Origin: F22 sp963668535
GTDB taxonomy: Bacteria; Bacteroidota; Bacteroidia; Bacteroidales; Bacteroidaceae
NCBI GenBank assembly: GCA_963668535.1
Contig: OY764867.1
Coordinates: 2,170,001-2,234,000, forward strand
Length of the DNA stretch: 64,000 nucleotides
Reading direction: 5' to 3'
Shown: positions 42,662 through 51,421 of the stretch, one piece after another
Layout of the letters: each line of letters begins with the position of its first letter
Numbering within the stretch: the stretch's first letter is position 1
Notes under the pieces: generated by a model
What the model was told of the DNA's origin: nothing
What the model saw: only the letters and a program-made list of their open reading frames with translations
The model's database searches: none
Translations under genes and position numbers: made by a program

Positions 42662-43912
42662 ATGACCGACTACCAAGGATTGTGTCTTGTACAGGCACCC
42701 CAAACGATGCGCGGGACCATTGCACTACCTGCATCAAAAAGTATCAGTAACCGAGTGCTTATCATATATGCACTGTCTGATAAAACACATCGACCGACTA
42801 ACCTCAGTATCTGTGATGACACTGATGTGATGCTTCGGGCACTTGACACCATGGGCCCTGAGATAGATATCATGGCCGCTGGAACAGCTATGCGCTTCTT
42901 GACATCTTTTTTAAGTATCACTCCTGGAGATTATGTGATCACAGGTACTGCACGTATGAAGCAACGTCCTATCCATATTCTAGTTGATGCCTTGCGAAGT
43001 ATAGGAGCTGATATTACTTATGTCGAAAAAGAAGGGTATCCCCCACTAAAAATTCATGGTCAAGCTTTACAAGGCAATTTGTTGAGTATCAATAGTCAGG
43101 TGAGTAGTCAATATATTTCTGCTCTTATGATGATAGCTCCTTGTTTGCCTGAAGGTTTGAATATACAGTTGGAAGGTGAGTTGATATCTAAACCATATAT
43201 TGAGTTGACCAAAGCTATCATGGAAGAATATGGAGCTAAGGTGGAATGGACTGGTGCACATACACTGCGTATTCATCCTACGCGATATGTGTCGGTCGCT
43301 TATCGTGTAGAAAGTGATTGGAGTGCGGCTTCTTATTGGTTCCAGATGGTCGCTTTATCATCCGATGAGGAAGCGTGCATTCGATTGCCTTTACTGTGTC
43401 TGCCTAGTCTACAAGGAGACCATGTGGGAGCAGAGATTTTCCAGTTGCTTGGCGTTCAAGCCACAGTTGATGGCGATGCCGTTGTGTTGACCAAAGGTCA
43501 GTGTACTGTAGAGAGTTTGGATAGAGATTTTAAAGAGATTCCAGATTTAGCACAGACATTTGTTGTGACTTGTTGTCTTCTGAATATTCCTTTTCGATTT
43601 ACAGGTTTACAGACGCTTAAGATTAAGGAGACTGATCGTATTGAAGCGTTGATTGCAGAAATGCGTAAGCTAGGGTATATCGTACAACAAGAAGATGATA
43701 GCGTGTTGTACTGGACAGGTGAACGCTGCACAGCAGATGAGGCACCAGTTATTGCCACTTATCATGATCATCGCATGGCCATGGCTTTTGCACCAGCATC
43801 TTTATTAGTAGATAATGTGCATATTGCTGATATGGAAGTGGTGACCAAATCATATCCCGATTACTGGGCACATTTGGAAGAAGTTGGATACAACATTCAA
43901 CTTAAGAAGTAA
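42662..43912 (+). CDS. aroA: 3-phosphoshikimate 1-carboxyvinyltransferase (EPSP synthase)
   Basis: The start at ATG 42662 (MTDYQGLCLV) gives 416 residues; a TTG at 42650 is another option. The domain I loop LPASKSISNRVLIIYAL binds shikimate 3-phosphate, GTAMRFLTSFLSI replaces the usual GNAGT-type motif of other EPSPS proteins, and the second-domain loop DRIEALIAEM and DHRMAMAFAPASLL are conserved. It condenses PEP with shikimate 3-phosphate in aromatic amino-acid synthesis. The altered GNAGTxxR motif and short length are typical of the Bacteroidota branch. It is 35 nt before the next gene. Confidence 0.92.
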   Translation: MTDYQGLCLVQAPQTMRGTIALPASKSISNRVLIIYALSDKTHRPTNLSICDDTDVMLRALDTMGPEIDIMAAGTAMRFLTSFLSITPGDYVITGTARMKQRPIHILVDALRSIGADITYVEKEGYPPLKIHGQALQGNLLSINSQVSSQYISALMMIAPCLPEGLNIQLEGELISKPYIELTKAIMEEYGAKVEWTGAHTLRIHPTRYVSVAYRVESDWSAASYWFQMVALSSDEEACIRLPLLCLPSLQGDHVGAEIFQLLGVQATVDGDAVVLTKGQCTVESLDRDFKEIPDLAQTFVVTCCLLNIPFRFTGLQTLKIKETDRIEALIAEMRKLGYIVQQEDDSVLYWTGERCTADEAPVIATYHDHRMAMAFAPASLLVDNVHIADMEVVTKSYPDYWAHLEEVGYNIQLKK

Positions 43913-43947
43913 AAAATAGAGTATACAAAGAGGAGAATAGATATATT

Positions 43948-44376
43948 ATGAATGCAGGATTGATTATTCTGATTGTGAGTTTTATCGTTTTAGGTGTTGT
44001 GGCTGCCATTGCGGGTACCATACGTCAGCGTAAACTAAAAAAACAGCTTGAGGCTGGTGAGATTGAAGCCATACCTGATGTTGTAGAACCGCCAGTAGAA
44101 TGTTGTGGTAGCCATGAAATCTGTGAGGCTGATAGTCTTTTGGCTGCTGTATCTACCAAAATAGAATATTACGATGATGAGGACTTAGATCGTTTTCGAG
44201 GTCGCACCAGCGAAGAGTATTCAGAAGACGAATCCGAAGAATTTCGCGATGTGCTTTATACCATGGAAAGCGATGAAGTAGCGGGGTGGGTACGTAGCCT
44301 ACAACACCGTGAAGTAGAGTTACCAAATGATGTCAAAGAAGAAGTCTTAATGATTGTTGGCGAACGCCGAGTATAA
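43948..44376 (+). CDS. Membrane-anchored protein with a Cys/His motif beside a metal transporter
   Basis: 142 residues: an N-terminal transmembrane segment (LIILIVSFIVLGVVAAIAG), a basic stop, then an acidic cytoplasmic tail with CCGSHEICEADSLLAA and a Glu/Asp-rich helix (YYDDEDLDRFRGRTSEEY). Bacteroidota databases often label this family as phospholipase, which I see no basis for. The CCGxHxxCE motif could bind Zn2+ or a similar ion. It is 6 nt upstream of a Zn/Mn ABC permease and is probably co-transcribed with aroA upstream and tsaE downstream. Confidence 0.6.
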   Translation: MNAGLIILIVSFIVLGVVAAIAGTIRQRKLKKQLEAGEIEAIPDVVEPPVECCGSHEICEADSLLAAVSTKIEYYDDEDLDRFRGRTSEEYSEDESEEFRDVLYTMESDEVAGWVRSLQHREVELPNDVKEEVLMIVGERRV

Positions 44377-44382
44377 CGAATT

Positions 44383-45183
44383 ATGTGGCAATATGCATTT
44401 TTCCAACATGCGCTCATAGGCGCTTTGCTGATCTGTGTCCTTTGCGGCATGGTCGGCACCTATATTGTGACGCGTCGCTTGCTTTTTGTGAGTGGGGGAA
44501 TTACGCATGCCTCTTTGGGAGGTGTTGGTTTGGGGATTTATTTGGGCGTCCCTCCTGTGTTGACAGCAGCCGTTTTTGCTGTTGGCTCAGCATTGGGCAT
44601 TCAATGGTTGTCCAATCGCCCTGGTGAGCGTCAAGACTCAGCCATTTCCTTAATCTGGACACTGGGTATGAGTATAGGGATTATGCTTGCCTATATTACA
44701 CCTGGTTACGGCAATGACCTGACTAGCTTTTTATTTGGTAATATATTGATGATTACGCAGGTTGATATATTCCTGTTGATGGGGGTTACGCTTTTGGTCG
44801 CAGCTTGTTTTATCATTTTCTTTAAACCCATTCTGTGGATCGCTTTTGATGCCTCCTATATGAAAGCACAATATGGACGTTGTGCGGCTTTTGTTGAGAC
44901 ATTGATGATGATCCTTATAGCATTGGCGGTAGTGGCTAGTGTGCGACTCATAGGCATTGTATTAGTCATGTCTATGTTGACCATCCCACAAATGACAGCC
45001 AATCTCTTTACAAAGAAATTTTCTTCTATGATGTGGCTAAGTATGCCGATCGGTCTACTTAGTTGTGTCGGTGGCTTTGCGATCTCCTTTTATTACGAGG
45101 TGCCTTGTGGGGCAAGTATTGTCGCATTTGCCATATTGCTATATGGTATAGTCAGAAGTATCAAACATTTCATTCGAAAATAA
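44383..45183 (+). CDS. Metal ABC transporter permease (ZnuB/MntB family)
   Basis: 266 residues with about eight membrane segments. ABC-3 family hallmarks: ALIGALLICVLCGMVGTYIVTRRLLFVSGGITHASLGGVGLG at the start, DPMAxx-type loop near SYMKAQYGR, and VRLIGIVLVMSMLTIPQMTANL in the C-terminal half. It forms the channel of a Zn2+ or Mn2+ importer. No ATPase or substrate-binding gene is adjacent, so they must lie elsewhere. The 18-nt gap places tsaE in the same transcript. Confidence 0.85.
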   Translation: MWQYAFFQHALIGALLICVLCGMVGTYIVTRRLLFVSGGITHASLGGVGLGIYLGVPPVLTAAVFAVGSALGIQWLSNRPGERQDSAISLIWTLGMSIGIMLAYITPGYGNDLTSFLFGNILMITQVDIFLLMGVTLLVAACFIIFFKPILWIAFDASYMKAQYGRCAAFVETLMMILIALAVVASVRLIGIVLVMSMLTIPQMTANLFTKKFSSMMWLSMPIGLLSCVGGFAISFYYEVPCGASIVAFAILLYGIVRSIKHFIRK

Positions 45184-45200
45184 CCAAAACCTTTAATACA

Positions 45201-45617
45201 ATGCAGATAACGATTCATTCTATCGATGAGATAGCCGCTGCAGCCGCTCAATTTGTTAGCGCCATTGGTGACCGCCGTGTCTTCGCTTTTTATGGCGAAA
45301 TGGGGGCGGGTAAAACCACTTTCGTACAAGCTGTTTGTAAAGCACTAGGTGTAGAAGATGTCATCAACTCACCTACGTTTGCGATTGTCAATGAATATGC
45401 CATCCCTGATGGCGAGTATCCCATCTATCACTTTGACTTCTATCGCATCAAACGCTTAGAAGAGGTCTATGATATGGGATATGAAGAGTATTTCTACGGA
45501 GGTGGCCTGTGTTTTATAGAATGGCCAGAACTTATAGAAGAGTTGCTTCCAGATGACGTGGTGCATGTCCAAATAGATATGCAAGACGATGGTACTCGTG
45601 TACTTTCTTTTGATTAA
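45201..45617 (+). CDS. tsaE: tRNA threonylcarbamoyladenosine biosynthesis ATPase TsaE
   Basis: The start at ATG 45201 (MQITIHSIDEIA) gives 138 residues, normal for TsaE; the larger frame from 45063 overlaps the permease. Walker A GEMGAGKTTFVQ (about 33-44) and the switch NSPTFAIVNEY, IYHFDFYRI and CFIEWPE (catalytic Glu/Trp region) are the family signature. TsaE supports the TsaBD complex in forming t6A37 on ANN-reading tRNAs. It is convergent with the following gene; the two coding regions overlap in the shared TTAA. Confidence 0.93.
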   Translation: MQITIHSIDEIAAAAAQFVSAIGDRRVFAFYGEMGAGKTTFVQAVCKALGVEDVINSPTFAIVNEYAIPDGEYPIYHFDFYRIKRLEEVYDMGYEEYFYGGGLCFIEWPELIEELLPDDVVHVQIDMQDDGTRVLSFD

Positions 45618-46852
45618 TCTTGAAGCAATCGCTTCCAACGACTAGGCTGTCCATCATTAGGGGCAGCCTTTATTTGTAATAGCTTACAGATCAAAGGATA
45701 GATATCAACATTGACAAGGGTGTCTTGATTCATAAGACCTTGATGACTTGTCGCCATATAACTGCCTAATGTCCACACGGGTACATGCATCTCTTTGGTA
45801 AATGGATCGAATCCATGAGCACCACAAGTATAATGATAGGTATTGCAGAATTGATAACCTAGATCTGGGAGTACCACAACATCTCCAATGCGTGCATTAT
45901 GGCTGTAGTTAAAACGAGCAGGCACATCCTCTTTTTTCCAAACGCGTACGTGTGGTGCATCTTTTAGTGCATGGACAATAGAGTCTGTACACCCTTTTTG
46001 TGCATAGATAAGTGTGGGCACATTTCCCAATCGATACTTTATCCATTGTGGACGAAGGTAATCTTTAGGGCGTATAATCTTGGCTGTATCCATTGTTTGC
46101 ATACCATGATCGGATGTTATGATGATTTGTATGCTATCATGCAAAGGATGATTTTGAACAGTCTTATATAGATACCCCATCAGTTGGTCTAGATGAGTCA
46201 GCATGCTATCTGTTTGAGCATTTTCGGGGCCATATGTGTGTCCTACATAATCAGGATCACTGTAATAAAGCATCAGTAGATGTGGGCGTTTATTGGCTGG
46301 TAAAGATAGTAAATGAGCAAGAGTATCTATACGCATTTTTCTATCTATATGTGGTTTTTTTGCCCATTCCCAGTTGTATGTAGGCATGATATTATGGTGA
46401 GCAATTTGATTGCCTACCCAGTACATACATGCTGTTTTTACTCCTTGTTTTTCTGCCGTTACCCATATAGGCTCTCCCCCATAAAAACGAGGATTGTACA
46501 CCGCTTCGTGATCACCCACTTTATATATTTTATCTAGTTTCGCATCGTAAAATTGGTTATGTACTATTCCATGATGTTCAGGTGTGAGTCCTGTGGCCAG
46601 AGTATAATGATTAGGAAATGTAAGGGTAGGGAAGCTCGCACGCATCATTTCTACATGTCCTACAGTAGCTATACTGTCTAGCCATGGAGTGATACCCCTT
46701 TGTGTGTACTCATAGCGGAAGCCATCCATTGATACTAAAATAACATAAGGACGTCCCTGTTTTTGTGAGTCGTTTGTTGAGCAACCAATAATGATAAATA
46801 AGATGAGACCACAGATTGTTGCTTGAACTGTGGAAAGAAATGTCAATCTCAT
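45614..46852 (-). CDS. Alkaline phosphatase-superfamily lipoprotein (nucleotide pyrophosphatase/phosphodiesterase type)
   Basis: The start at 46852 (MRLTFLSTVQATICGL) yields 412 residues with a lipobox FIIIGCS (Cys near 25). The AP superfamily pattern is clear: ILVSMDGFRYEY (first metal Asp), ASFPTLTFPNHYTLATGL with the Thr nucleophile of the NPP family, YSDPDYVGHTYGPE and ITSDHGMQTMD with metal-binding Asp/His, and the C-terminal HGFDP. NPP enzymes split nucleotide pyrophosphate or phosphodiester bonds; the location is the periplasm or outer membrane. The actual substrate is unknown. Confidence 0.88.
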   Translation of the reverse strand: MRLTFLSTVQATICGLILFIIIGCSTNDSQKQGRPYVILVSMDGFRYEYTQRGITPWLDSIATVGHVEMMRASFPTLTFPNHYTLATGLTPEHHGIVHNQFYDAKLDKIYKVGDHEAVYNPRFYGGEPIWVTAEKQGVKTACMYWVGNQIAHHNIMPTYNWEWAKKPHIDRKMRIDTLAHLLSLPANKRPHLLMLYYSDPDYVGHTYGPENAQTDSMLTHLDQLMGYLYKTVQNHPLHDSIQIIITSDHGMQTMDTAKIIRPKDYLRPQWIKYRLGNVPTLIYAQKGCTDSIVHALKDAPHVRVWKKEDVPARFNYSHNARIGDVVVLPDLGYQFCNTYHYTCGAHGFDPFTKEMHVPVWTLGSYMATSHQGLMNQDTLVNVDIYPLICKLLQIKAAPNDGQPSRWKRLLQD

Positions 46853-47016
46853 ATACGTTTGTAGTAAAAAGGTGTATAGTAATCTCTTGTATGAAAACAA
46901 AAGTAGTAATAAAAAATCGAGAAAAAGGGACGTTTTTCCTTTTTATCTAGTATATTTGTCGTTAAACCGAGAAATACTACATAATCCAGATTCTTTTGCT
47001 ATAATCTGTAATATAT

Positions 47017-49731
47017 ATGACACATCTTCCCTCAAAATATCGCATTCTATCAATCTTCACCAGCCGCTGTTCACTTATATGGTGGACACTTGCTTTTTTC
47101 TTGTCATTATGTACATTTTCTAGTAGTCATGCTGCTTTTGGGCAAAAATGGGGAAATCTTGCTCCTACAGATACTATCACAGTTGTATATATACATTCTT
47201 TATCTAGTGATCAACCTTTCTATACGAAGCAAAATAAAGCTTTTGAGGAAGCTTTAGGTCAAGATGTCGCACAAGTACACGTAGTGCACAAATATTTAAA
47301 TTGTCGGTTTTGGGGGAAAGAAGATGAGTTTAGAGTATGTCGTACTTTTTGCCAAGATGCTCGTGACCTTCATGCTTCCATGATTTTATGTGATGGAGAT
47401 CAAGCCTTATATAGCATGTTGCATTGTGATGATTCTATTACAGACACACTCCCCATTATATACAATGGTACCTGTATTAATGGTCCTTGGTGGACTGACA
47501 AATATCCTAATGTGCATGGATGTCAAGCTCCCATTCATTTTAGAGAAATGCTAGTGCGCATGCAGCGTCTTTTCCCAGATCGAAAAAATTTCGTCATACT
47601 TCAAGACGCCCGTATGTTATCTCGTAAAGCGGCTAGGCAACTCGAAAATGAGTTTGAATGGTTTCAGCAGGATCATCCAGATATTCAGCTTGTTGAATTG
47701 GATGTAGAAAAGATGCATTTTAAGAAGAACTACTATGCCCTACGTGCTTCTGCTCCAGACAATATTCTAATTATTCCTTACTGGGGAGAAATTTTCTACC
47801 CTATTTTCCAAGAGATGCCCGCACCTATCATCTCTTTTCAAGCAGAGGCTGTTCGTGAGAATATATTTGGTGTATATGCACCTAATAGAGCAGATATAGG
47901 AACTCAATTAGGGCATTATGTAGCACGAGCTATTCAAGATGGATTGCATTTTAGTACGCCTATCCCTTTTGGTCAGCTGTCATATCATTGGTCAGTGGAT
48001 TATAAACAACTAAAGAGATATGGTCTGAAAAATACAGATTTCCCTAGTGATACGTCTTGGAAAAATAAACCCCTTGATCCTCGTCTTCGTTTCTTGTTGA
48101 TTGGCCTCGTGATAATTCTTTTTGTTTCCTTAGTGGTCACTCTCGTACTAGTTATTCGTCGTTATCGACGAGCCAAAGATGAAAAGCTAATATCAGAGAC
48201 ACGTGCTGATGCACAGAAACCACTGTTAGTGCAACGTCAACATTTTGCCGATGTGCTAGCTCATGAGCATATGGCCGTTATCTCCTATAATAAATTAGGA
48301 CAAGTCCTTTTTCTAAATGAATGTGCAGCAGAGTTACTTCAATTGACCGATACAGAAAAAGAGCTAGTATCTCATAATGAAACATCACTCAATTTGTATG
48401 ATATTTGTTTATTGGTTCGGGGGCATCAATTGCATCTGCTGGAGCGACTTACTAATCAAGTTTCAGAATCTAATCACTCGGTCAATATCCCTTCTTTTTC
48501 TTATCTACGATTAAAGAATACGCGTGATAATGTGCGTGTCAGTGGCATGGTACGTTATGTTATTGACGACCATACCCCTTCCTATATTCTTACGATTAAA
48601 CCGTTGACCGGTGAAGACTTGAAAGAAGAATTGGCTAGTTTATCGGTCGATGTGCATCGCATCTATTCTTTTGTGTATGATTTTGTGGACAACTCATATC
48701 ATTTTACTGGAGCTCAACCCACGTTTATGAGAAACTTACACAATCCTTCTGCATTTACACTTGAGGATTTGTCGCCTTTTATTCATCCAGAAGACGTTGC
48801 AGGAGTAGAAGCTATTGTTGCACATACCTTGGAAGAGATGCAGGTAGGAAAAACAGTAACTGTGTCCTTCCGAATTTTAAATCCCAAGCATGAATGGTCA
48901 TGGTTTGAAAATCGTTTCCGTATTGTGCAGATGAGTGATACGGACGATAGCCTTGTGGGGATAGGGATTTGTCAAAGTATTGACGATAAAAAAGAACGTG
49001 AATTGCAGTTGATGCAAGCACGTGATAAAGCTAAAGAAGCCGATGTGCTTAAAACAGCTTTTCTCGCCAATATGAGTCATGAAATTCGTACACCACTCAA
49101 CTCCATAGTTGGCTTCTCTAGTTTGTTGAACAATATGGAAGATTTTACTCAAGAAGAGATTTCCGAATATATCTATTTAATCAATAAGAATTGCGACATG
49201 CTGCTTAATTTGATTGGGGATATTCTTGAGTTATCTAAGATTGAATCAGGGAGTATGGAATTTCAGATAGATCCACACCCTTTATATGGTATTTTAGAAG
49301 AAGTCATGAAATCTCAGAAAATCAATATGACCGATGGGGTTGATTTTTCCTGTCAGATTTCTCCTGATGTTTTTGTGATGCCCGATGTCAGTGTCGATCC
49401 TATACGTTTACGACAAGTACTTCACAACTTGATAAACAATAGCAAGAAATTTACCGAATCAGGTTGTATTACCCTTGGATGTACCTATGAGCAAGGAAAT
49501 AATGAATATACTTTATATGTAGAAGATACAGGGATTGGTATGTCTGAAGAGCAATGTGCTCACGTTTTCCAACGCTTCTATAAGGCCAATAGTTTCTCAC
49601 AGGGTGCAGGATTGGGATTGAGCATCTGCCAAACAATAGTACAACGAATGGGTGGGCATATTTCCGTGACTTCTGCACAAGGAAAAGGGAGCCGATTTGA
49701 AGTACGACTCCCTTTAGGACATATCTTATAG
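47017..49731 (+). CDS. Sensor histidine kinase with periplasmic substrate-binding-like sensor and PAS domains
   Basis: 904 residues. A signal-anchor (about 22-40), a large periplasmic domain resembling an ABC-type substrate-binding protein (VVYIHSLSSDQPFYTKQNKAFEEAL to AHYVARAIQDG; about 55-320), a membrane segment near 356-378, two PAS-like parts (about 405-500 and 540-660), then HisKA (LANMSHEIRTPLNSIVGF, His near 688) and HATPase (N-box NNSKKFTESG, G-boxes DTGIGM and GAGLGLSIC). It has no receiver domain and no response regulator gene nearby, so it is an orphan. The ligand of the sensor is unknown. It overlaps the next gene's 3' end by 6 bp. Confidence 0.85.
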   Translation: MTHLPSKYRILSIFTSRCSLIWWTLAFFLSLCTFSSSHAAFGQKWGNLAPTDTITVVYIHSLSSDQPFYTKQNKAFEEALGQDVAQVHVVHKYLNCRFWGKEDEFRVCRTFCQDARDLHASMILCDGDQALYSMLHCDDSITDTLPIIYNGTCINGPWWTDKYPNVHGCQAPIHFREMLVRMQRLFPDRKNFVILQDARMLSRKAARQLENEFEWFQQDHPDIQLVELDVEKMHFKKNYYALRASAPDNILIIPYWGEIFYPIFQEMPAPIISFQAEAVRENIFGVYAPNRADIGTQLGHYVARAIQDGLHFSTPIPFGQLSYHWSVDYKQLKRYGLKNTDFPSDTSWKNKPLDPRLRFLLIGLVIILFVSLVVTLVLVIRRYRRAKDEKLISETRADAQKPLLVQRQHFADVLAHEHMAVISYNKLGQVLFLNECAAELLQLTDTEKELVSHNETSLNLYDICLLVRGHQLHLLERLTNQVSESNHSVNIPSFSYLRLKNTRDNVRVSGMVRYVIDDHTPSYILTIKPLTGEDLKEELASLSVDVHRIYSFVYDFVDNSYHFTGAQPTFMRNLHNPSAFTLEDLSPFIHPEDVAGVEAIVAHTLEEMQVGKTVTVSFRILNPKHEWSWFENRFRIVQMSDTDDSLVGIGICQSIDDKKERELQLMQARDKAKEADVLKTAFLANMSHEIRTPLNSIVGFSSLLNNMEDFTQEEISEYIYLINKNCDMLLNLIGDILELSKIESGSMEFQIDPHPLYGILEEVMKSQKINMTDGVDFSCQISPDVFVMPDVSVDPIRLRQVLHNLINNSKKFTESGCITLGCTYEQGNNEYTLYVEDTGIGMSEEQCAHVFQRFYKANSFSQGAGLGLSICQTIVQRMGGHISVTSAQGKGSRFEVRLPLGHIL

Positions 49732-50277
49732 ATATTTGATGACTTTGGCAGGATTGCCTACTGCGACACAATTGTCTGGAATATCTTTAACGACGACACT
49801 GCCAGCACCTATCGTCACACCATGACCGATTTTCACTCCAGGGCAGATCGTTGTACTGCCACCAATCCACACATTATCTCCGATAGTTACCTCGCGAGCC
49901 CATTCTCTGCGTGAATTACGTTCTTCTACGTTGGTAGAATGGCAAGCAGTATATATACTTACATTAGGGCCAATAAAGGCGTTGCAGCCAATTCTCACCA
50001 TAGCTTCATCCAAGACGGTGAAATTAAAATTGGCAAAGAATCCTTCACCCACTTCAATATGCTGTCCATAATCGCAATAAAAAGGAGGATTGATATGTAC
50101 CTCCTTGCCACATCTACCGAGTAAACCACGAAGTATTGTTTCTCTATCTTTGGTGCGAGAAGGTTGTAAGTTATTGTATTCCCAGATAACATCTTTGGTA
50201 CGATTTAAGTCCATCAGTAGATCTGGATCATCAGCAGCATATTCTATTCCTGCTAGCATTTTTTCTTTTTCTGTCAT
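49726..50277 (-). CDS. maa: Maltose/galactoside-type sugar O-acetyltransferase
   Basis: 183 residues: the short helical N-terminus MTEKEKMLAGIEYAADDPDL, then left-handed beta-helix hexapeptides such as VRIGCNAFIGPNVSIYT and VTIGDNVWIGGSTTICPGVKIGHGVTIGAGS, with the catalytic His in TACHSTN. The family acetylates free sugars such as maltose, glucose or galactosides with acetyl-CoA. It lies 12 nt behind the AraC gene on the same strand and overlaps the convergent kinase 3' end by 6 bp. Confidence 0.9.
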   Translation of the reverse strand: MTEKEKMLAGIEYAADDPDLLMDLNRTKDVIWEYNNLQPSRTKDRETILRGLLGRCGKEVHINPPFYCDYGQHIEVGEGFFANFNFTVLDEAMVRIGCNAFIGPNVSIYTACHSTNVEERNSRREWAREVTIGDNVWIGGSTTICPGVKIGHGVTIGAGSVVVKDIPDNCVAVGNPAKVIKYL

Positions 50278-50289
50278 AATAGGTGATGT

Positions 50290-51192
50290 TTAGTGAGCAG
50301 CACGGTATTGGCTCGGAGTACATTTTTCCAATTTTTTGAATTGACGACTAAAGTGAGTCGGATACTCAAAGCCCAATTCATAGGCAATTTGAGTGATTGA
50401 CAATTCATGTCCTAAGATCAGTTCCTTGGCTCTGTCCATGACATAAACTTGAACGTATTCCTGAGCTGTTGTACCTGTTTCTCTCTTTATTAAGTCTCCA
50501 AAATAATTGGAAGATAGATACAGTTCATTAGCACAATATTTTACAGTCGGAAGTCCATTTTTATATTGCTTATTCTCCTTGTAGTAATCGTCAAGCAACG
50601 ATTCAAACTTCGCAATCACCTCTTTATTCGCAGCCTTTCTCACCAGAAATTGTCGTTCATAGAAGCGGCTGCAGTGATTGAGAAGAAGTTCTATATTGTT
50701 GCATATAATTGTTTGACTATGTCGATCAGCAGGTTGTTGTAATTCCGAACGAATCAGACGGAGTAAATTCAAGATCGTTTGTTTTTCATCGTCAGAGAGA
50801 TGCAGTGCTTCGTTGACTTGATACGAAAAGAAAGTATACTTCTTTATGTTTTTACCCAATGAAGTGCCACGTATAAGATCTGGATGGAAAGCCAGTGCCC
50901 ATCCTGTAGGTTCATACTCCTTATCATGACGTACGGCCCTGATGATTTGTCCAGGGGCAATACTGACGATACTTCCTTCTTGATAATCGTATGATTGACG
51001 CCCGTAAATCAAATCGCCACAATCTGATTCTTTTAGAAACAGGCAATAAAACCCATAGGTATGAGACGTATCTCCTCCCATGAGCTTGGTTCCACTTTGG
51101 TCGAAAGCAGTGACTAAAGGATGCAGCGTATCTACCCCTTTCATGTCATTAAACTGTTGAATAGTCTGTATTCTGACGATATTTTCTTCCAT
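50290..51192 (-). CDS. AraC-family transcriptional regulator
   Basis: 300 residues: an N-terminal cupin-like sensor part (about 15-165; SYDYQEGSIVSIAPGQIIRA) and two C-terminal HTH motifs (about 205-300; CANELYLSSNYFGDLIKRETGTTAQEYVQ and SITQIAYELGFEYPTHFSRQFKKL), the AraC/XylS hallmark. It is divergent from the DXS-like gene, with about 230 nt between them, and precedes maa by 12 nt, so both are candidate targets. Its TATATTTG box is at 51215-51222 (minus strand), with TTG 20 nt further upstream. Confidence 0.9.
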   Translation of the reverse strand: MEENIVRIQTIQQFNDMKGVDTLHPLVTAFDQSGTKLMGGDTSHTYGFYCLFLKESDCGDLIYGRQSYDYQEGSIVSIAPGQIIRAVRHDKEYEPTGWALAFHPDLIRGTSLGKNIKKYTFFSYQVNEALHLSDDEKQTILNLLRLIRSELQQPADRHSQTIICNNIELLLNHCSRFYERQFLVRKAANKEVIAKFESLLDDYYKENKQYKNGLPTVKYCANELYLSSNYFGDLIKRETGTTAQEYVQVYVMDRAKELILGHELSITQIAYELGFEYPTHFSRQFKKLEKCTPSQYRAAH

Positions 51193-51214
51193 ATTCTTAT
51201 TGATTATTCCTATG

Positions 51215-51222
51215 CAAATATA
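51215..51222 (-). promoter_or_regulatory. Promoter -7 box (TATATTTG) for the AraC gene
   Basis: Exact TAnnTTTG on the minus strand, with TTG near 51243-51245 at about 20 nt, 23 nt upstream of the ATG. Confidence 0.6.
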
Positions 51223-51360
51223 AGCTTTTTTTGAGAATACTGCAACTTCTTGATTGGCCCTGTCATTAAAATTATGGATATTATTTTTCTTTCATTCAAT
51301 AGCAGGAAAATTGGTCTTTCTATCAGTAATTTGTATCACACTTGGTTCGTAATCTCTCCC

Positions 51361-51368
51361 TATCTTTG
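51361..51368 (+). promoter_or_regulatory. Promoter -7 box (TATCTTTG) for the DXS-like gene
   Basis: Exact TAnnTTTG, 53 nt before the ATG at 51422. No consensus -33 TTTG at 19 nt, which would fit an activator-dependent promoter next to an AraC gene. Confidence 0.55.
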
Positions 51369-51421
51369 CAGCGTGATAATTTATATAGGATATCATTCAA
51401 TAAATCATTAATTACAAAACT

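Noticed and set aside
45063..45200. N-terminal extension of tsaE
   Set aside because: It is the other frame of the permease gene; TsaE proteins begin near the MQITIH residues.
46830..47123. A 97-codon plus-strand frame before the kinase gene
   Set aside because: It overlaps the kinase signal region in another frame and the 5' end of the phosphodiesterase gene; no family resemblance.
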